Of a stretch of 52,365 nt of DNA, positions 20,650 through 30,456 are shown piece after piece. The position numbers were made by a program, and so were the translations under genes. The notes under the pieces are model-generated. The model saw nothing but the letters and a program-made list of their open reading frames with translations, made no database searches and was not told the origin of the DNA. Origin of the DNA: Bremia lactucae (taxonomy: Eukaryota; Oomycota; Peronosporomycetes; Peronosporales; Peronosporaceae); NCBI RefSeq assembly GCF_004359215.1, contig NC_090619.1, positions 1,382,054-1,434,418 on the forward strand. Reading direction: 5' to 3'. Every line of letters starts with the position of its first letter. Within the stretch, counting starts at the first letter, position 1.

Positions 20650-20835
20650 GATCTCATCCTTGGAGGATGTAGTGGATCGTCTGGTTCCTGAGAACCAGAC
20701 TTTGGCCCAAGATCATCGGGCTTTGGCTCGGGACCAGCAGGCTTCGGCGGATGCCCTAGACCGTGCCGCTTTAATTCGGAACCGGAAGAAGCCTCATACT
20801 GATGGTACGGGCGGAGACGCATTTTCACTAGCTCG
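20650..20835 (-). pseudogene. Gypsy-1 integrase-tail linker, inverted piece
   Basis: Minus-strand frame 20828-20610. MRLRPYHQYEASSGSELKRH and PPKPAGPEPKPDDLG match the linker at 1000-1150 (ERLRPFHQYKASSDS). It sits inverted between plus-strand integrase (to 20648) and plus-strand chromodomain (from 21050), exactly where a plus-strand linker should be. This looks like a local inversion inside one element. Confidence 0.6.
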
Positions 20836-21039
20836 TTTTAAACGACTAATGTGCCCGTTCGCTTGCAAGCTGATCAACCGCAACTTGCGCACAGTTTTTC
20901 AACTGTTCGCGAGAAACACGGTCGGCCGTCGTCACTAAGTCGCGACGACGAGATCGCTCGTGATTAATGCCTTCCCGTGAATAATGGAGGACGTGATTCA
21001 AGTCACGACGTTGACTCAGGTTCGGCGTATGAGGCGGAC

Positions 21040-21380
21040 TCGATTTCCCCCCCCCTTCACATCCATTGACGGATTTGAGTGGTGAGAAGCGTTTTCTTTT
21101 TGTACGCTTCCTGAACCACCGTGGGTTGGAAGGGGCTCGAACGAGTAACCTTGTTCGTTGGCGAAGGTATCCACCCTCGCATGATAAGTTGGGGACCTCG
21201 TTCTCAAGTGATGATGGGCGTTCGGGCCTCGTTCGACAGTACGACGAGACCCATCCTTCTCGACAAAAGGTCAATCATAGAACGAGCGCTTCCCGCGCTC
21301 GTAAAATATTGGAGGGTCTCAATCCCTTCGCGCATCGCACAAGAGATGAGCGTCCTCCAATGAGGATGTATGTTTCCTTT
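21040..21380 (+). pseudogene. Gypsy-1 chromodomain, plus strand
   Basis: The plus-strand open frame 21066-21401 reads EKRFLFVRFLNHRGLEGA, then TSNLVRWRRYPPSHD, then GLVRQYDETHPSRQKV. The LVRW-x-x-YPPSHD-x-W pattern is the aromatic-cage chromodomain typical of chromovirus integrases, although the frame shifts at the expected WEP. It is upstream of the plus-strand LTR at 22559 and downstream of the plus-strand integrase, consistent with one plus-strand element. The Trp lost to a stop at 9103 is present here. Confidence 0.7.
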
Positions 21381-21399
21381 GGGCATGAACTTAATCCTT

Positions 21400-21700
21400 A
21401 AAACAGCATGGACATGAGTCCCCTCACGAGAGGCGAGAAATTCCTGCCAGATGCAGCTTGTAGCGTGCACCGACTACAGTACGTTTTACGAACCGGTCAC
21501 GGAAAACATCCAGTTTGTCAAGTCAGGCCTTGCGGCCTACGCTTTGCACATTCTGCACAATTGGTTTCCAAGCTTGGAACAAAGAAGTAACATCCTCTGC
21601 CCGCTTGCATGTGTACTATCGATGCCGGGAAAAGGCATCGATGAAGAATTCCGTCTCGTCCTCCCCATGCTTGTGAAACCTGGATGAATCAAATAACGGG
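21400..21700 (+). repeat. Repeat shared with 8640-8890
   Basis: Follows the chromodomain. CCAGTTTGTCAAGTCAGGCC and GGCTTGTGAAACC-like blocks match 8735-8890. A 78-codon plus frame (21451-21687) has no recognisable domain. Confidence 0.5.
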
Positions 21701-22002
21701 ATTTGATATCGATCGTTGGTCAAACCATACCAACGAGTTAAGTTGCCCGAAGATGGCACCCAGGGTTTCTTTCGGGAGCTAACCGCAAATCATTGCGGTC
21801 CCTCCCCCGCTGATTGATGTTAACGTCAACGCTAAAATTACCCTCGGAGTAATCCCTATAATCACTCCGTCCCTGTTAATGCATACTAAAACCACCAGTA
21901 GTATGCTGTTCGAAGTGACCTTTACGATCGCTTCGTTCCTAGTGATGCATTCTGACATCACCCGAGTTATCATCCTTGTGATGCTCTCTAACATCACCAG
22001 AG

Positions 22003-22392
22003 TTGTCACCGTCAAGGCGTCATCACGAGATGACGCCCCACCGTAGGGATCCGACGATTCAAACAACCTCGTCATCACTCTTTGGTTGTCACGTTAGAAC
22101 CCGTAGGTTTAACGGATTTGGTCCGCGTGAACCAGAGGCCTTTACTGGAGCCACTGAGTCGGGCGATGACGCCAACTTAGGCCAGTCACCTACAATGGGA
22201 ATAGCAGGTGACTTACTCCAGTCACCTGCACTGGCAGTGACAGGTGACTTACTCCAGTCACCTCCAATGGGAGTAGGAGGTGACGAAATCCCACAGCAGA
22301 CGCATGAGCGTCTACTGAAACATTTATATTATCAGCAGCGGCACTGGTCCAAGCAGCTGCCAGATTTGCGACATCGCAAGCTACGTGCATAG
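22003..22392 (+). CDS. Hypothetical 129-codon frame between chromodomain and 3' LTR
   Basis: Plus-strand frame MSPSRRHHEMTPHRRDPT... containing an imperfect repeat of twelve residues (QSPTMGIAGDLL, QSPALAVTGDLL, QSPPMGVGGDEI) encoded by a 36-bp tandem repeat at 22182-22289. No domain recognised; no signal peptide or membrane segment. It ends 160 bp before the polypurine tract of LTR-B, the position where some Gypsy elements carry an extra ORF. It could equally be non-coding 3' sequence that stays open because its repeat unit is a multiple of three. Confidence 0.3.
   Translation: MSPSRRHHEMTPHRRDPTIQTTSSSLFGCHVRTRRFNGFGPREPEAFTGATESGDDANLGQSPTMGIAGDLLQSPALAVTGDLLQSPPMGVGGDEIPQQTHERLLKHLYYQQRHWSKQLPDLRHRKLRA
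22182..22289. repeat. 36-bp tandem repeat, three copies
   Basis: Units begin CCAGTCACCT at 22182, 22218 and 22254 and contain CAGGTGAC, so each can pair with itself (GTCACCT...AGGTGAC). Similarity between units is high but not perfect. Confidence 0.9.
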
Positions 22393-22537
22393 TCTTTGCT
22401 ACCATGTTGAGTTTTGAATAAAACCCAATAACGCAAATTAAAACTGGAATTTTAAATAATATCCAATAAATAAAAAAAGAGAGAGAATAATAGTATTCTC
22501 TGTCACTCTATATCACTCACTAGAGTGACTGTATTTT

Positions 22538-22558
22538 AAAGGGGGTGATAAAAAGGGG
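22538..22558 (+). promoter_or_regulatory. Polypurine tract before 3' LTR-B
   Basis: AAAGGGGGTGATAAAAAGGGG lies directly before the LTR start TGTCATG. This is the classic plus-strand primer site and fixes the downstream repeat as a 3' LTR. Confidence 0.7.
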
Positions 22559-23053
22559 TGTCATGTTTTATAAATATAGTTTGCTATAAGAGCAATAATC
22601 ATTATTTTATATTCTGTGAGAGGAAATATGTAAGGAAGTACAAAATTATTATCCCTATTAATTCTGACTTAATAGTTCCAACATTACCAAATTTGGTAAA
22701 ATTGACGCAATAAGACATTATTTTTATTGATTGGTTCATTTAAGTTTAAATCAACCCCGCCAATCGTCATAAGACACGATTGTGCGGTGCGCCACACATA
22801 GTTCGCTATTAATATAATTAAGGCAGTAGTAGATCGAAGATCGTTACGCAGAAACTAATGTATTAATACAGTTTTTACTTTCTCGATTTTTCCAAAGCCT
22901 TAGAATTGACCTCTAGTGGCTAAGACTTCTTAGCTACTTAGAACTTTCCTCTGCACGTCGTGCACGTGAAGATGTCGAGGCACCCCACCTTCACTGTAAT
23001 CAGTAAAGATTAAATAGTATTGTATATGTACTAGCAAAGGGTGTCCCGTTATA
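22559..23053 (+). repeat. LTR, family B (3' LTR of the plus Gypsy-1)
   Basis: Begins TGTCATGTTTTATAAATA and ends GTGTCCCGTTATA (other copies end GTTACA), 495 bp. Together with the polypurine tract and the chromodomain upstream it links LTR family B to the chromodomain-bearing Gypsy-1 lineage. Confidence 0.75.
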
Positions 23054-23093
23054 CCAGCTGGATGGGAGTTTCTATAGGTCTAAATTTACATCG

Positions 23094-24230
23094 TCGTAAG
23101 TGTGAGAAGCGGAGCTTGTCGAAGAACTCATTGATATAATTGACTTGTTTTTTCTGCAACGGCCATTAGTCACACAATACTGGTGCCACGTTTGAGGTCA
23201 ATTTCGTGCCCGATGCCCCTATCTGCTGGTAGGCGGCTCGGCACTTCTTCTAGGAACACATCGCGATGTTTTAACAGAACCTCAAAGAACGGACTGTCTC
23301 TCAAGGCATCCCAGCCTTGAGCAGCGTACCGCTTCTTTTTGTCCGTTTCTAGGACGCTCTCGTCCATTGTGGACGACGAGCAACAGTCCACCAAGTTCTC
23401 TCCTGGAACTGGTGCGACTATTTCGTGGATCTTTCCTTCCTTTAATTCGGCAAGGAACAGATCCCACGACATCTCCGGGAGATTTACTATCTCCTCGGCA
23501 GATTTAAAGACTTGCCGGAGCACCTCAACTGAGGATGCCTCCGCAATTTCGTCTTTGACGGCCTCGAACACCTCGTTCGAAGGCCCGTCCTCTTCATTAG
23601 AGACTGATCCAAAGGTCACTCGTTTAGACGTGCCTTTGATCGTCCTAATCTGTCGGGTACTCGTTTTTCGAGTTACCACGACCCTTTTCTGGGAAGCGGG
23701 TGTCGTTGCACTCCTGGCTAACGCACCCCTTCCAACCGCACCAGGCTCTTGGCACTGTGCCGGTTTATGCGACGCATGACTTCTTGTCAGCTCGCCGTCT
23801 ACTGCCACAGGCTCTCGGCTCTGTGCAGGACATTCGGACGCATGACTACTTGTCATCGTCCTATTCACTACCTCAGTCTCCACGAGCTGGGTAGGAATTG
23901 GTGACGTTTGACATCCCGTCAACGCACCCTCAACTGTGTTCGACACGACATCAGTTGCATAGGCCTCTCGCAGGAGCACATCCTTTCCGGTGTCCTGCGT
24001 AGAGTTCGCAACTGTGCGTGTACGCCAGTCTATCCATGGTTGGTACTTTGCCAACCATGGCATGCCTAGGATGAGGTCATACGGACTCTCCATTCCTAGC
24101 ACTGTGAACTTCTCTTTACAAGAGAAGTCACTAAAGCTGAAGGCGAGTTCTACCTGAACTCCCTCAGACTTAACGAGCGCGCCGTTCGCTAAACGAACGG
24201 TCGCCTCTTCTTGCTTGCCATCCTGGCAAA
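23094..24230 (-). pseudogene. Gypsy-2 protease to start of reverse transcriptase
   Basis: Minus-strand region with an open frame of 310 codons (24102-23170). From the upstream end at 24230: TVRLANGALVKSEGVQVELA, FTVLGMESPYDLILGMPWLA (protease core, after the active site, which is cut off at 24230), a long Ser/Thr-rich spacer, TMDESVLETDKKKRYAAQG, then FFEVLLKHRDVFLEEVPSRL and GHEIDLKRGT, the start of the reverse transcriptase. It stops at 23094 near an LTR-B end. The frame is open, but it lacks both the catalytic Asp of the protease and the polymerase. Confidence 0.75.
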
Positions 24231-24890
24231 GAGATCACAGGCAAGGAGGCAGCTCTCTTGTTCCTGGATTATGTATACCGACTAAACGGGATGCCCGAGT
24301 CCATAGTATCGGACCGGGATCCACGTTTATGTCTGGTTTTATGCGACATGGGTTTGAGCTGCTAGGTAGCAATCTCCACACGTCGACCGCAGATCATCCC
24401 AAGACCGATGGCTTAACAGAACGTGCCAATCAGGTCGTGGCGGATGCCTTACGCACAATAGCAACTCCCAAAGAATGGAACAAGCAATTGCCCTTTGTGG
24501 AGTTCGCTATAAGTAACAGTGTCCACACCAGAACGGGTGAAAAAAAAACGTTTTATATTAACGCACTCCGCCATCCTCTGAAGCCAGTCTCGTTTCTTTG
24601 CAGCTCGAATCTTAGTGTGAGCGGGGGCCTCACTATGCTCGGTGCGAAAGAGGGACATAGGTTCGTTAATATGACGATGACCCATGAGGGTATCAGCTCA
24701 ACGACTGAAACTTGCCCTAGTGACCCTGCCAATTTAGCAATGGTCAATAAAACTACGTCCTATGACCGACCTCTCGGCTGTGTCGCAGGCGAGTTTGATT
24801 CTAAAAGCGTGAGCGAGGCTGAACGCTTTGTGGATGAGCAATTAGCCATCACACGAAAAGTCCGTGACACGATGGCAAGCGCACAAGAAC
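24231..24890 (+). pseudogene. Gypsy-2 integrase fragment, plus strand
   Basis: Plus-strand integrase core. ITGKEAALLFLDYVYRLNGM, then SIVSDRDPRL (second catalytic Asp), a frameshift near 24325, then DHPKTDGLTERANQVV (Glu) and the C-terminal part to RKVRDTMASAQ at 24885. The sequence then changes to unrelated DNA and the open frame runs on to 24961 only by chance. The zinc finger and first Asp are absent because the fragment starts at an inverted join with minus-strand Gypsy-2 protease. Confidence 0.75.
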
Positions 24891-25698
24891 CGCTTGTTGT
24901 TGTCATATCTATTAGTATCACACTTCTGTTCGGTGTAATAGTTACAATCTCCATAAAATAAAAAATCTGTTTTCTTGGATCATTGAGCAAAATAGCTATT
25001 TTCCATATCCGCGGGGTTTACTCATTGCGAGACAAAAACAAAAAAATCTTAATTTTCTACGTGGTGAGTGTTGACTGTGTGCACCGTCCTGAAAGCTGCA
25101 CTGTTTGACGCCGACAATTGCAGCTGTGTCGGAAAATTATGACGTGCCATGATATTTTCTTATCAACGCTATTGATATCGATGGCGTCTTAAGCCAAAAA
25201 ATACATATGTACGCAATTTTGCGATTATACTTTAAGAAAGAGCTTAAGTATTGATGAGTAAAGGTGAGTCCTGAGATACAGTTACACAGGAAATGACAGC
25301 ATCTGGAACACACTGCACTCGGAACAAGAGGATCGGGACTGGCCCGCGTGTTGGCTCTCCGTGAATTGATACGTCGACAATTCTGGCCACGAAATATTAT
25401 CCATTTTCGATATCGGCATTTGTTAATCTAGAGAGCTTGCCACTGACTCGCGAATACCCTGTCGGGGTCTAAGAAAACACGAGCGTACCAGATGCATCGG
25501 TTTCATCTCCGTTCGAAGATGCGCTCATGTTTAGATAGCATATTTATGGTGCTTACGCGTGTAAATATGGCTCAGATCGTCTAACGAGTTCCTAAATAAT
25601 AATCTGCTTAGGATATAAGTAGGGTCTCCTCTCTATGAGAATTTCCGAGTAGCTGTAAGCGTCGCGAAACCAGATGGGAGGTTTTCACCACCTTCCTT
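24891..25698. other. Unassigned region
   Basis: No coding signal on either strand and no clear match to other repeats of the window. Confidence 0.5.
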
Positions 25699-25707
25699 GG
25701 AAGGGGG
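25699..25707 (+). promoter_or_regulatory. Polypurine-tract-like sequence
   Basis: GGAAGGGGG immediately before an LTR-B start (TGTTCC), so the truncated LTR that follows is probably a 3' LTR. Confidence 0.45.
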
Positions 25708-25991
25708 TGTTCCTTTACAAGGGTATTGTTTCCTATACTAGAAATTATAGTATTATTTCCTATGAGAGGAAAAAAATAAAGAAGTGCAAAATTATTATCC
25801 TTATTAGTTTTGACTTAAATAGTTCCAATGATACCAAATTTGTTATTATTGATGCAATAAGACATTAACTCTATTGATTCGTTGATTTAAGTCTAAATCA
25901 ACCCCGTATATCGTTTCAAGACACGATTGTGTGGTGCGAAGGAGGCGCCATACTTAGTCAGATATTAATATAATAAGTTCAGTAGTAGCTA
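25708..25991 (+). repeat. LTR, family B, truncated
   Basis: First about 284 bp of LTR-B (TTTCCTATGAGAGGAAA, CAATAAGACATTAA, AGGCGCCATACTTAG), ending after AAGTTCAGTAGTAG where unrelated sequence begins. Confidence 0.7.
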
Positions 25992-26258
25992 GATATGAGG
26001 TGACGGCAACGGTGTCGACTCATTGTAGTCGACAATGAGCGACGGATCAACATCCTCACTGTTAAAGTGGGATGGATCCTTAAGCGCTGTAAACGCGACA
26101 GCAGCAGTAGCTGTCGGCGTTTCGACTAAGGCATTAGACGGTACCGGCGTATTAACGCGGCGCGTGCGCTTAGTGCAAGGTTGAGTAGGCGTCTTTGCAG
26201 ACGACCCACCAAAGTGGCCCCTTTTCGGTGGCATCTTTAGCGCCGTGTATGTTGACAC
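25989..26258 (-). CDS. Hypothetical basic 89-codon protein
   Basis: Minus-strand frame with an N-terminal basic, Gly/Ser/Thr-rich stretch (MPPKRGHFGGSS, CTKRTRR) and an acidic C-terminal part (NSEDVDPSLIVDYNES). Composition resembles the disordered N-terminus of a DNA-binding or Gag protein, but I recognise no family. It lies antisense to the presumed 3' end of the LTR-A element at 26361. It may be a chance frame. Confidence 0.25.
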   Translation of the reverse strand: MSTYTALKMPPKRGHFGGSSAKTPTQPCTKRTRRVNTPVPSNALVETPTATAAVAFTALKDPSHFNSEDVDPSLIVDYNESTPLPSPHI

Positions 26259-26351
26259 AGGTCGCTAGAGTGATTGAGTGAAATAGCGGCGCGTAAAGCT
26301 GCTCGCAGTTCCTAGCTCCTCTTTGACGAATTTAAAATGTAGATTCGTTCT

Positions 26352-26360
26352 TTAGGGGGG
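26352..26360 (+). promoter_or_regulatory. Polypurine-tract-like sequence
   Basis: TTAGGGGGG directly before LTR-A start TGTAACGGG; suggests that the following LTR is a 3' LTR of a plus-strand element whose body is otherwise lost. Confidence 0.45.
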
Positions 26361-26892
26361 TGTAACGGGCTAAAGTTGCCCTAATGTTACACAGTCCCCG
26401 TAAGTACAGTTGGTGTACTTAAGGGGATGGCTTATTACTTATTAAAGTAATAAGACCCCGCACTCGGGTGTGGTTCACAGTTGTGACCAACCCTTGTGTA
26501 TGTGATGCGCATCGGTGCATTCACATTAGGAGGGATGACGCCTAGCGTCATCTGGTACGCGAGGTATCTGGAAAGATACGCTCGCAATACATATTAAGTT
26601 TTATCTAAAGAGATGACATTTTGATTGGTAAAAATAAGCATTTATATTTAATGTGATTAAATACACATCAGTCTAAAAACTACTTTCTACTTAGTAATTG
26701 CGCACGAGGAGCCGGATTTCCGCTCCCGTGATGACACTTTACTAGAGTACTTAGTGCGTTGGGTGAGGTTGCTAACGCGTTCACCACAACTACCTCACTG
26801 CACTCATAAAGAGGTTGGTTAAACCGCTTCCTCGCTGTGCTAGGGTGTGTGTCTAAGTAGAGCGTGGCCGCATTACGACGTGCTCACCCACA
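26361..26892 (+). repeat. LTR, family A
   Basis: 532 bp, TGTAACGGGCTAAAGTTG to GTGCTCACCCACA. Collinear with 44740-45270 and, inverted, with 68-622. The five bases either side (GGGGG and AATTT) do not match, so there is no target duplication. Its right edge abuts the broken end of the hAT transposase. Confidence 0.8.
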
Positions 26893-28640
26893 AATTTCGC
26901 TTCTCTGAAAAATTTGGTTTTATCAAAAGGATGGTCCCCATTTTTTTAATTTATCAATTCATAAAATAAAAGGCCTGTTTCACGTATGGTGAATTTCCAC
27001 TTCTTAGCCGGTTCCAAACAAGCGTTAATTAGGCTGACCTCATTCATTTTTCTGGAAATGACCACCTTTTTGAAAGTGGGATTGAGAAAAAGGCTGACGA
27101 AATAAATAGGATCCGCAATTTTTTTAACTCGCCCTTCAGTTGCAGCAAGTACGTGCACCGTGTAGCCAATAATCCCCACAACCGTTTTTGATATTGTGTG
27201 GTGGATTTCAATATATTCTTTAAAACATCCGATAGACCACAGCTTCGAGCTTCAAGGCGGCAATGGCATCAATGCCTGGCTCAAGAACTTTGATGAGGCT
27301 GTCATTATTTGCAAAATGACGACGATCCATAATGGCGTTTCGTATTTCTGCATTATTGATTGAAGGATATTCGATTTTGCTGCTTTGCTCTAAATAATAT
27401 CGAAATTTTTCTTCGCCCTAGATAATATTGAAATCCTTCTTCAAATGTTGATACCCCAAGGCATACCTGGGCAAGAGAATACCGTCGAGTTTAGCCAAAG
27501 GTGCTCAGGAAGCGGGTGATACCTTCCGCCTTCTGCCATCTCTGCAGCGTATTTATCCATGTATGGGACGACGTGAAGAAATTAATCAACTTTTGGTTTA
27601 CTCGACAAACTGGAATAACAGCTGCAAATCCTGCTATATCTTTCGCAAGGAGATTGAAGGCATGTAAACAGCAGCGAATAGATATGATATTGGGAAACTC
27701 GTCCTGTACATCATTACGCATCTTTATCGCACGAGGGTTGTCAAATACACATGCGATTGCTGATTGCATCTGACCGCCGTTTCTCAGAACTGCCAACACC
27801 AGTTGTTCTTTCAAGGCCAGGGCTGTATGACGGTAACCAGAGAGGTCTGCAATCTCCAACACATGCTCTTCCTCCTCTTTCAATAGCATGAATGCATAGA
27901 CAGAATTTCCGGATACGCCCGTCCATCCATCCAGGCAAAGGGTGAAATTTTCATAAGTCGGAAGGAATGCCAGCTTATACTGTAGGTGCTTTGAAAACAT
28001 CTCCGTCAGAAGCGATTGCGTAACAATTTACTGCTCGGCGGGCAATAACCTGGAAAAAGTGTTTTAATAAGCTTTTTTTCCATAAATGTTGTCGGCAAAA
28101 CTAAACGGAATATCGCCATAGATAATTGCTTGGAGGAAAACCGAATGTTACTCCTCAGCTTTTACCTGGGACAGTGGCTTAGCAACTCAGTTGGCAACAC
28201 TCTGTTGTATACGACGATGTCGTGCACTGGCACTTTCCGTTGTTGAACTGGACAACCAACTCGCAGAAGATGGGCCAACATCTGGGGTGCTTTCACAAAT
28301 ACTATCTCTCTCATCAGAATCTACCACATCCGAGTGGCAGCGGCGTTTCCGTTGGGTGGCGGTGGTGGGTCCTTAGCTACTTCCTGCAGGTAAAAGCTTT
28401 TGTCTGCAATAGGGCAAATCTCGCAACGTAAAACATGCTGATGAAGCTTCTCTGGTTTTCCCTCTACTGCACTGGTTCGGTAGCCACACTTAGCACTATA
28501 GCGGTTACCGGAGCCCTGTGGTAGACCGGTAAAATTTTTCCTAACGTGCACCTTGGGTGGGGAGAGGGGCAGCAAAGCCATTTCGAGGAGGTGGGAGGGG
28601 CATGTTGCAGTCGGGAACAATGAGCGGAAGGCGATGAGAA
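26893..28640 (-). pseudogene. hAT-type transposase with BED finger and DUF659-like core (broken)
   Basis: Minus-strand DNA-transposon transposase in at least four frames. N-terminus (28620-28321): a BED-like zinc finger, KNFTGLPQGSGNRYSAKCGY then HQHVLRCE. Middle (28000-27491): LCLDGWTGVSGNSVYAFML, the D-G-W motif of DUF659/hAT proteins, then ACVFDNPRAIKMRND and RCCLHAFNLLAKDI, the C-x-x-H type motif. Next, GEEKFRYYLEQSSKIEYPSI and PGIDAIAALKLEAV near 27430-27240, and LFLNPTFKK at 27179-26946. The C-terminal dimerisation region is missing where LTR-A begins. hAT transposases cut and paste their element. No terminal inverted repeats with an 8-bp duplication were identified. Confidence 0.75.
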
Positions 28641-28681
28641 TGAAGGCACGCTTTATTAATGTTTTGTGCCCCCCTTAAAAA

Positions 28682-28739
28682 GGGCACGAAATATGGCAGG
28701 GGACATGCCCTCGGGGGCATGCCAGTGCCTTCGTGCCCC
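28682..28739. repeat. Imperfect 58-bp palindrome
   Basis: Outer arms GGGCACGAA and TTCGTGCCC, inner arms GGACATGCCC and GGGGCATGCC around a three-base TCG centre, with bulges between. It lies between the hAT transposase start and a gag fragment. It might be an element end or a terminator-like structure. Confidence 0.8.
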
Positions 28740-28942
28740 GTACCCTACTTGAACAGCTTAGGCACACTGGACATAAACGGTCCACCAAGGCCACAATTCA
28801 CTATTAACCAATGCAGCTTTTCTTACGTTGCTAGGGTTCATGGCGATGGCTGAATGGAGGGCATCTCTGTCGAAAACTGACAGCATGGCCAAGATGGCCT
28901 CATTCCCTACGGTCGAACTTATTCGTTCGACCGCACTCTGGG

Positions 28943-29356
28943 ATGACGCACACGCTTCGTCCTGAAACCTTAAAGATTGACATCTCTAAGTATAGTGGAG
29001 TCGAAGAAGACTCCCTCTTAAGATGGTTCGTCGAGTTGGACGATGCCATTAGGGCTCGTCACATCGTCGACGAGCAAACGCAAGTCGCCTTTGCTCAATC
29101 AAATTTGGCAGGTCGTGCCAAAACTTGGGCATTAGGCCTTAAGCTGCGCGACCTATATGTCTTTGGATCGCTACAGGCTTTTAAAGCCCGTCTTAAACAG
29201 ACGTTTGAACCGCCTAGGGCTGATTTCAGAGCTCGTACAGAGCTTCTGAACCCAAGCAAGGCAAGCGTGATGTTCACGCTTATGACCAGCACATGACTCT
29301 TAGCGAGTTGTATCACGAGCAACCCAGTTCATGAACACACGTTGATTACGGTGTTC
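28943..29356 (+). pseudogene. Gypsy gag, N-terminal half, running into a gap
   Basis: Plus-strand Gag frame of 117 codons (28943-29296). LKIDISKYSGVEEDSLLRWF, then NLAGRAKTWALGLKLRD, then ARLKQTFEPPRADFRARTE form the capsid-like retrotransposon-gag domain. After a shift the sequence continues AYDQHMTLSELYHEQP-like to the gap at 29357. Clearly related to the Gypsy-1 gag at 2608-2960, but different at many positions, so it probably belongs to another subfamily. No LTR or primer site is recognisable upstream. Confidence 0.7.
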
Positions 29357-29456
29357 NNNNNNNNNNNNNNNNNNNNNNNNNNNNNNNNNNNNNNNNNNNN
29401 NNNNNNNNNNNNNNNNNNNNNNNNNNNNNNNNNNNNNNNNNNNNNNNNNNNNNNNN
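29357..29456. other. Assembly gap (100 N)
   Basis: Exactly 100 N; the size of the missing piece is unknown. It interrupts gag. Confidence 0.95.
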
Positions 29457-29995
29457 ACTGTTTCATCAAATGCAGTAACTCTTCGCCATATGTAAATTAC
29501 ATCATGCTTAAGGGTATATAAAAGTCCAATCAGCTCGATTACTTAAGAAATAAAAATGGTAAAGCAAAACACATGCTTCGTCACTCTAAGATAATCTCTT
29601 ACAAATTTAATTTTGGAGTTATATATGCCGTTGCACAAAAAATTATGCGCAACAAGCCGATTTCTATCAACCAGTTGTGTTTCCCACTGCCGAACGAAAC
29701 ATGCAATTACAGGTGTCCCTCGGATTACTTATCTCTCATAAATTTTACCTCACGTAAATTATAGGGTATGGGCTCCACCATTACCATTCTATTGTGTCGA
29801 CCTAATTACTAATAACTAATAAGATTTAAAATATAAGTTTACCGATGGAGAAAATTTATTACCCAGCTTATTACTAAGCTAGTCCAGCCAGGAATCCAAG
29901 GTAAGTTGCGTGTGGCTGCTGTACGTATGGAATTTGAAGGTTCCGGATGCGCCTATGGAAGGCCCTATCAAAAGTGTAATCGGTTGGAGAATCAT
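29457..29995. other. Unassigned AT-rich region
   Basis: A 63-codon plus frame (29573-29764) has no recognisable feature. The last 20 bases (about 29976-29995, ending GGTTGGAGAATCAT) are shared, inverted, with 34428-34446 and belong to the primer-site-like flank of the next repeat. Confidence 0.4.
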
Positions 29996-30456
29996 TGTTG
30001 TGGTATATTTTACTTTATGGGTAAAATACCCTTCTATCTAATTTTAAATCGTTAGTTACTTAAATCCCATTTATTATGGGTAGCAAATGTTGTCGCCGCC
30101 AGATATAAATCTGGCGGCCAAATCTATTTTAAATTAGTTAGGGTAAGGTTTATAGATCTAAATAATAAAATAAAGTTCAGTTCCCCTTTTGATCTTAAAG
30201 CGTTAAGTGCCTTTCTAAGGCTTGCGCATTGATCTGTAAGAGATAGAGGCCTTTCAAAGGTATATCCTCATAACCTCGTGGCCACTAGTTGCCACTTGGT
30301 TCTACGAACCCCTAAATCCTTGAACTAGGATTTCGTAAGCTTTAATAGCTTGTACGACTCCCTGAGTTGTTAAAACCCATTGGTTCAATAGAAGTAAGTG
30401 ACTCTCTGAGTCTGAAAGTCTTCCTCTGACTTTAGGAGCGAGGTAGCTCCGCTACA
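29996..30456 (-). repeat. LTR-like repeat, family C (left copy, minus)
   Basis: 461 bp. On the minus strand it runs from TGTAGCGGAGCTACCTCGCT to ATACCACAACA. It is the inverted counterpart of 33969-34427 with very high similarity (for example CCGCCAGAT-x-ATATCTGGCGG, TTACTTAAATCCC, CTTAGGAGCGAGG blocks). TG...CA ends and a conserved sequence outside the CA end (TGATTCTCCAACCGAT) fit an LTR plus primer site. An alternative is a long terminal inverted repeat of the segment 29996-34427. Confidence 0.7.

Noticed and set aside
22190..22405. Minus-strand 71-codon frame with LLLPLEVTGVSHLSLP repeats
   Set aside because: Opposite-strand shadow of the 36-bp tandem repeat; no other support.
27501..27773. 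Plus-strand frame opposite the hAT core
   Set aside because: Shadow of the transposase frame at 28000-27491.
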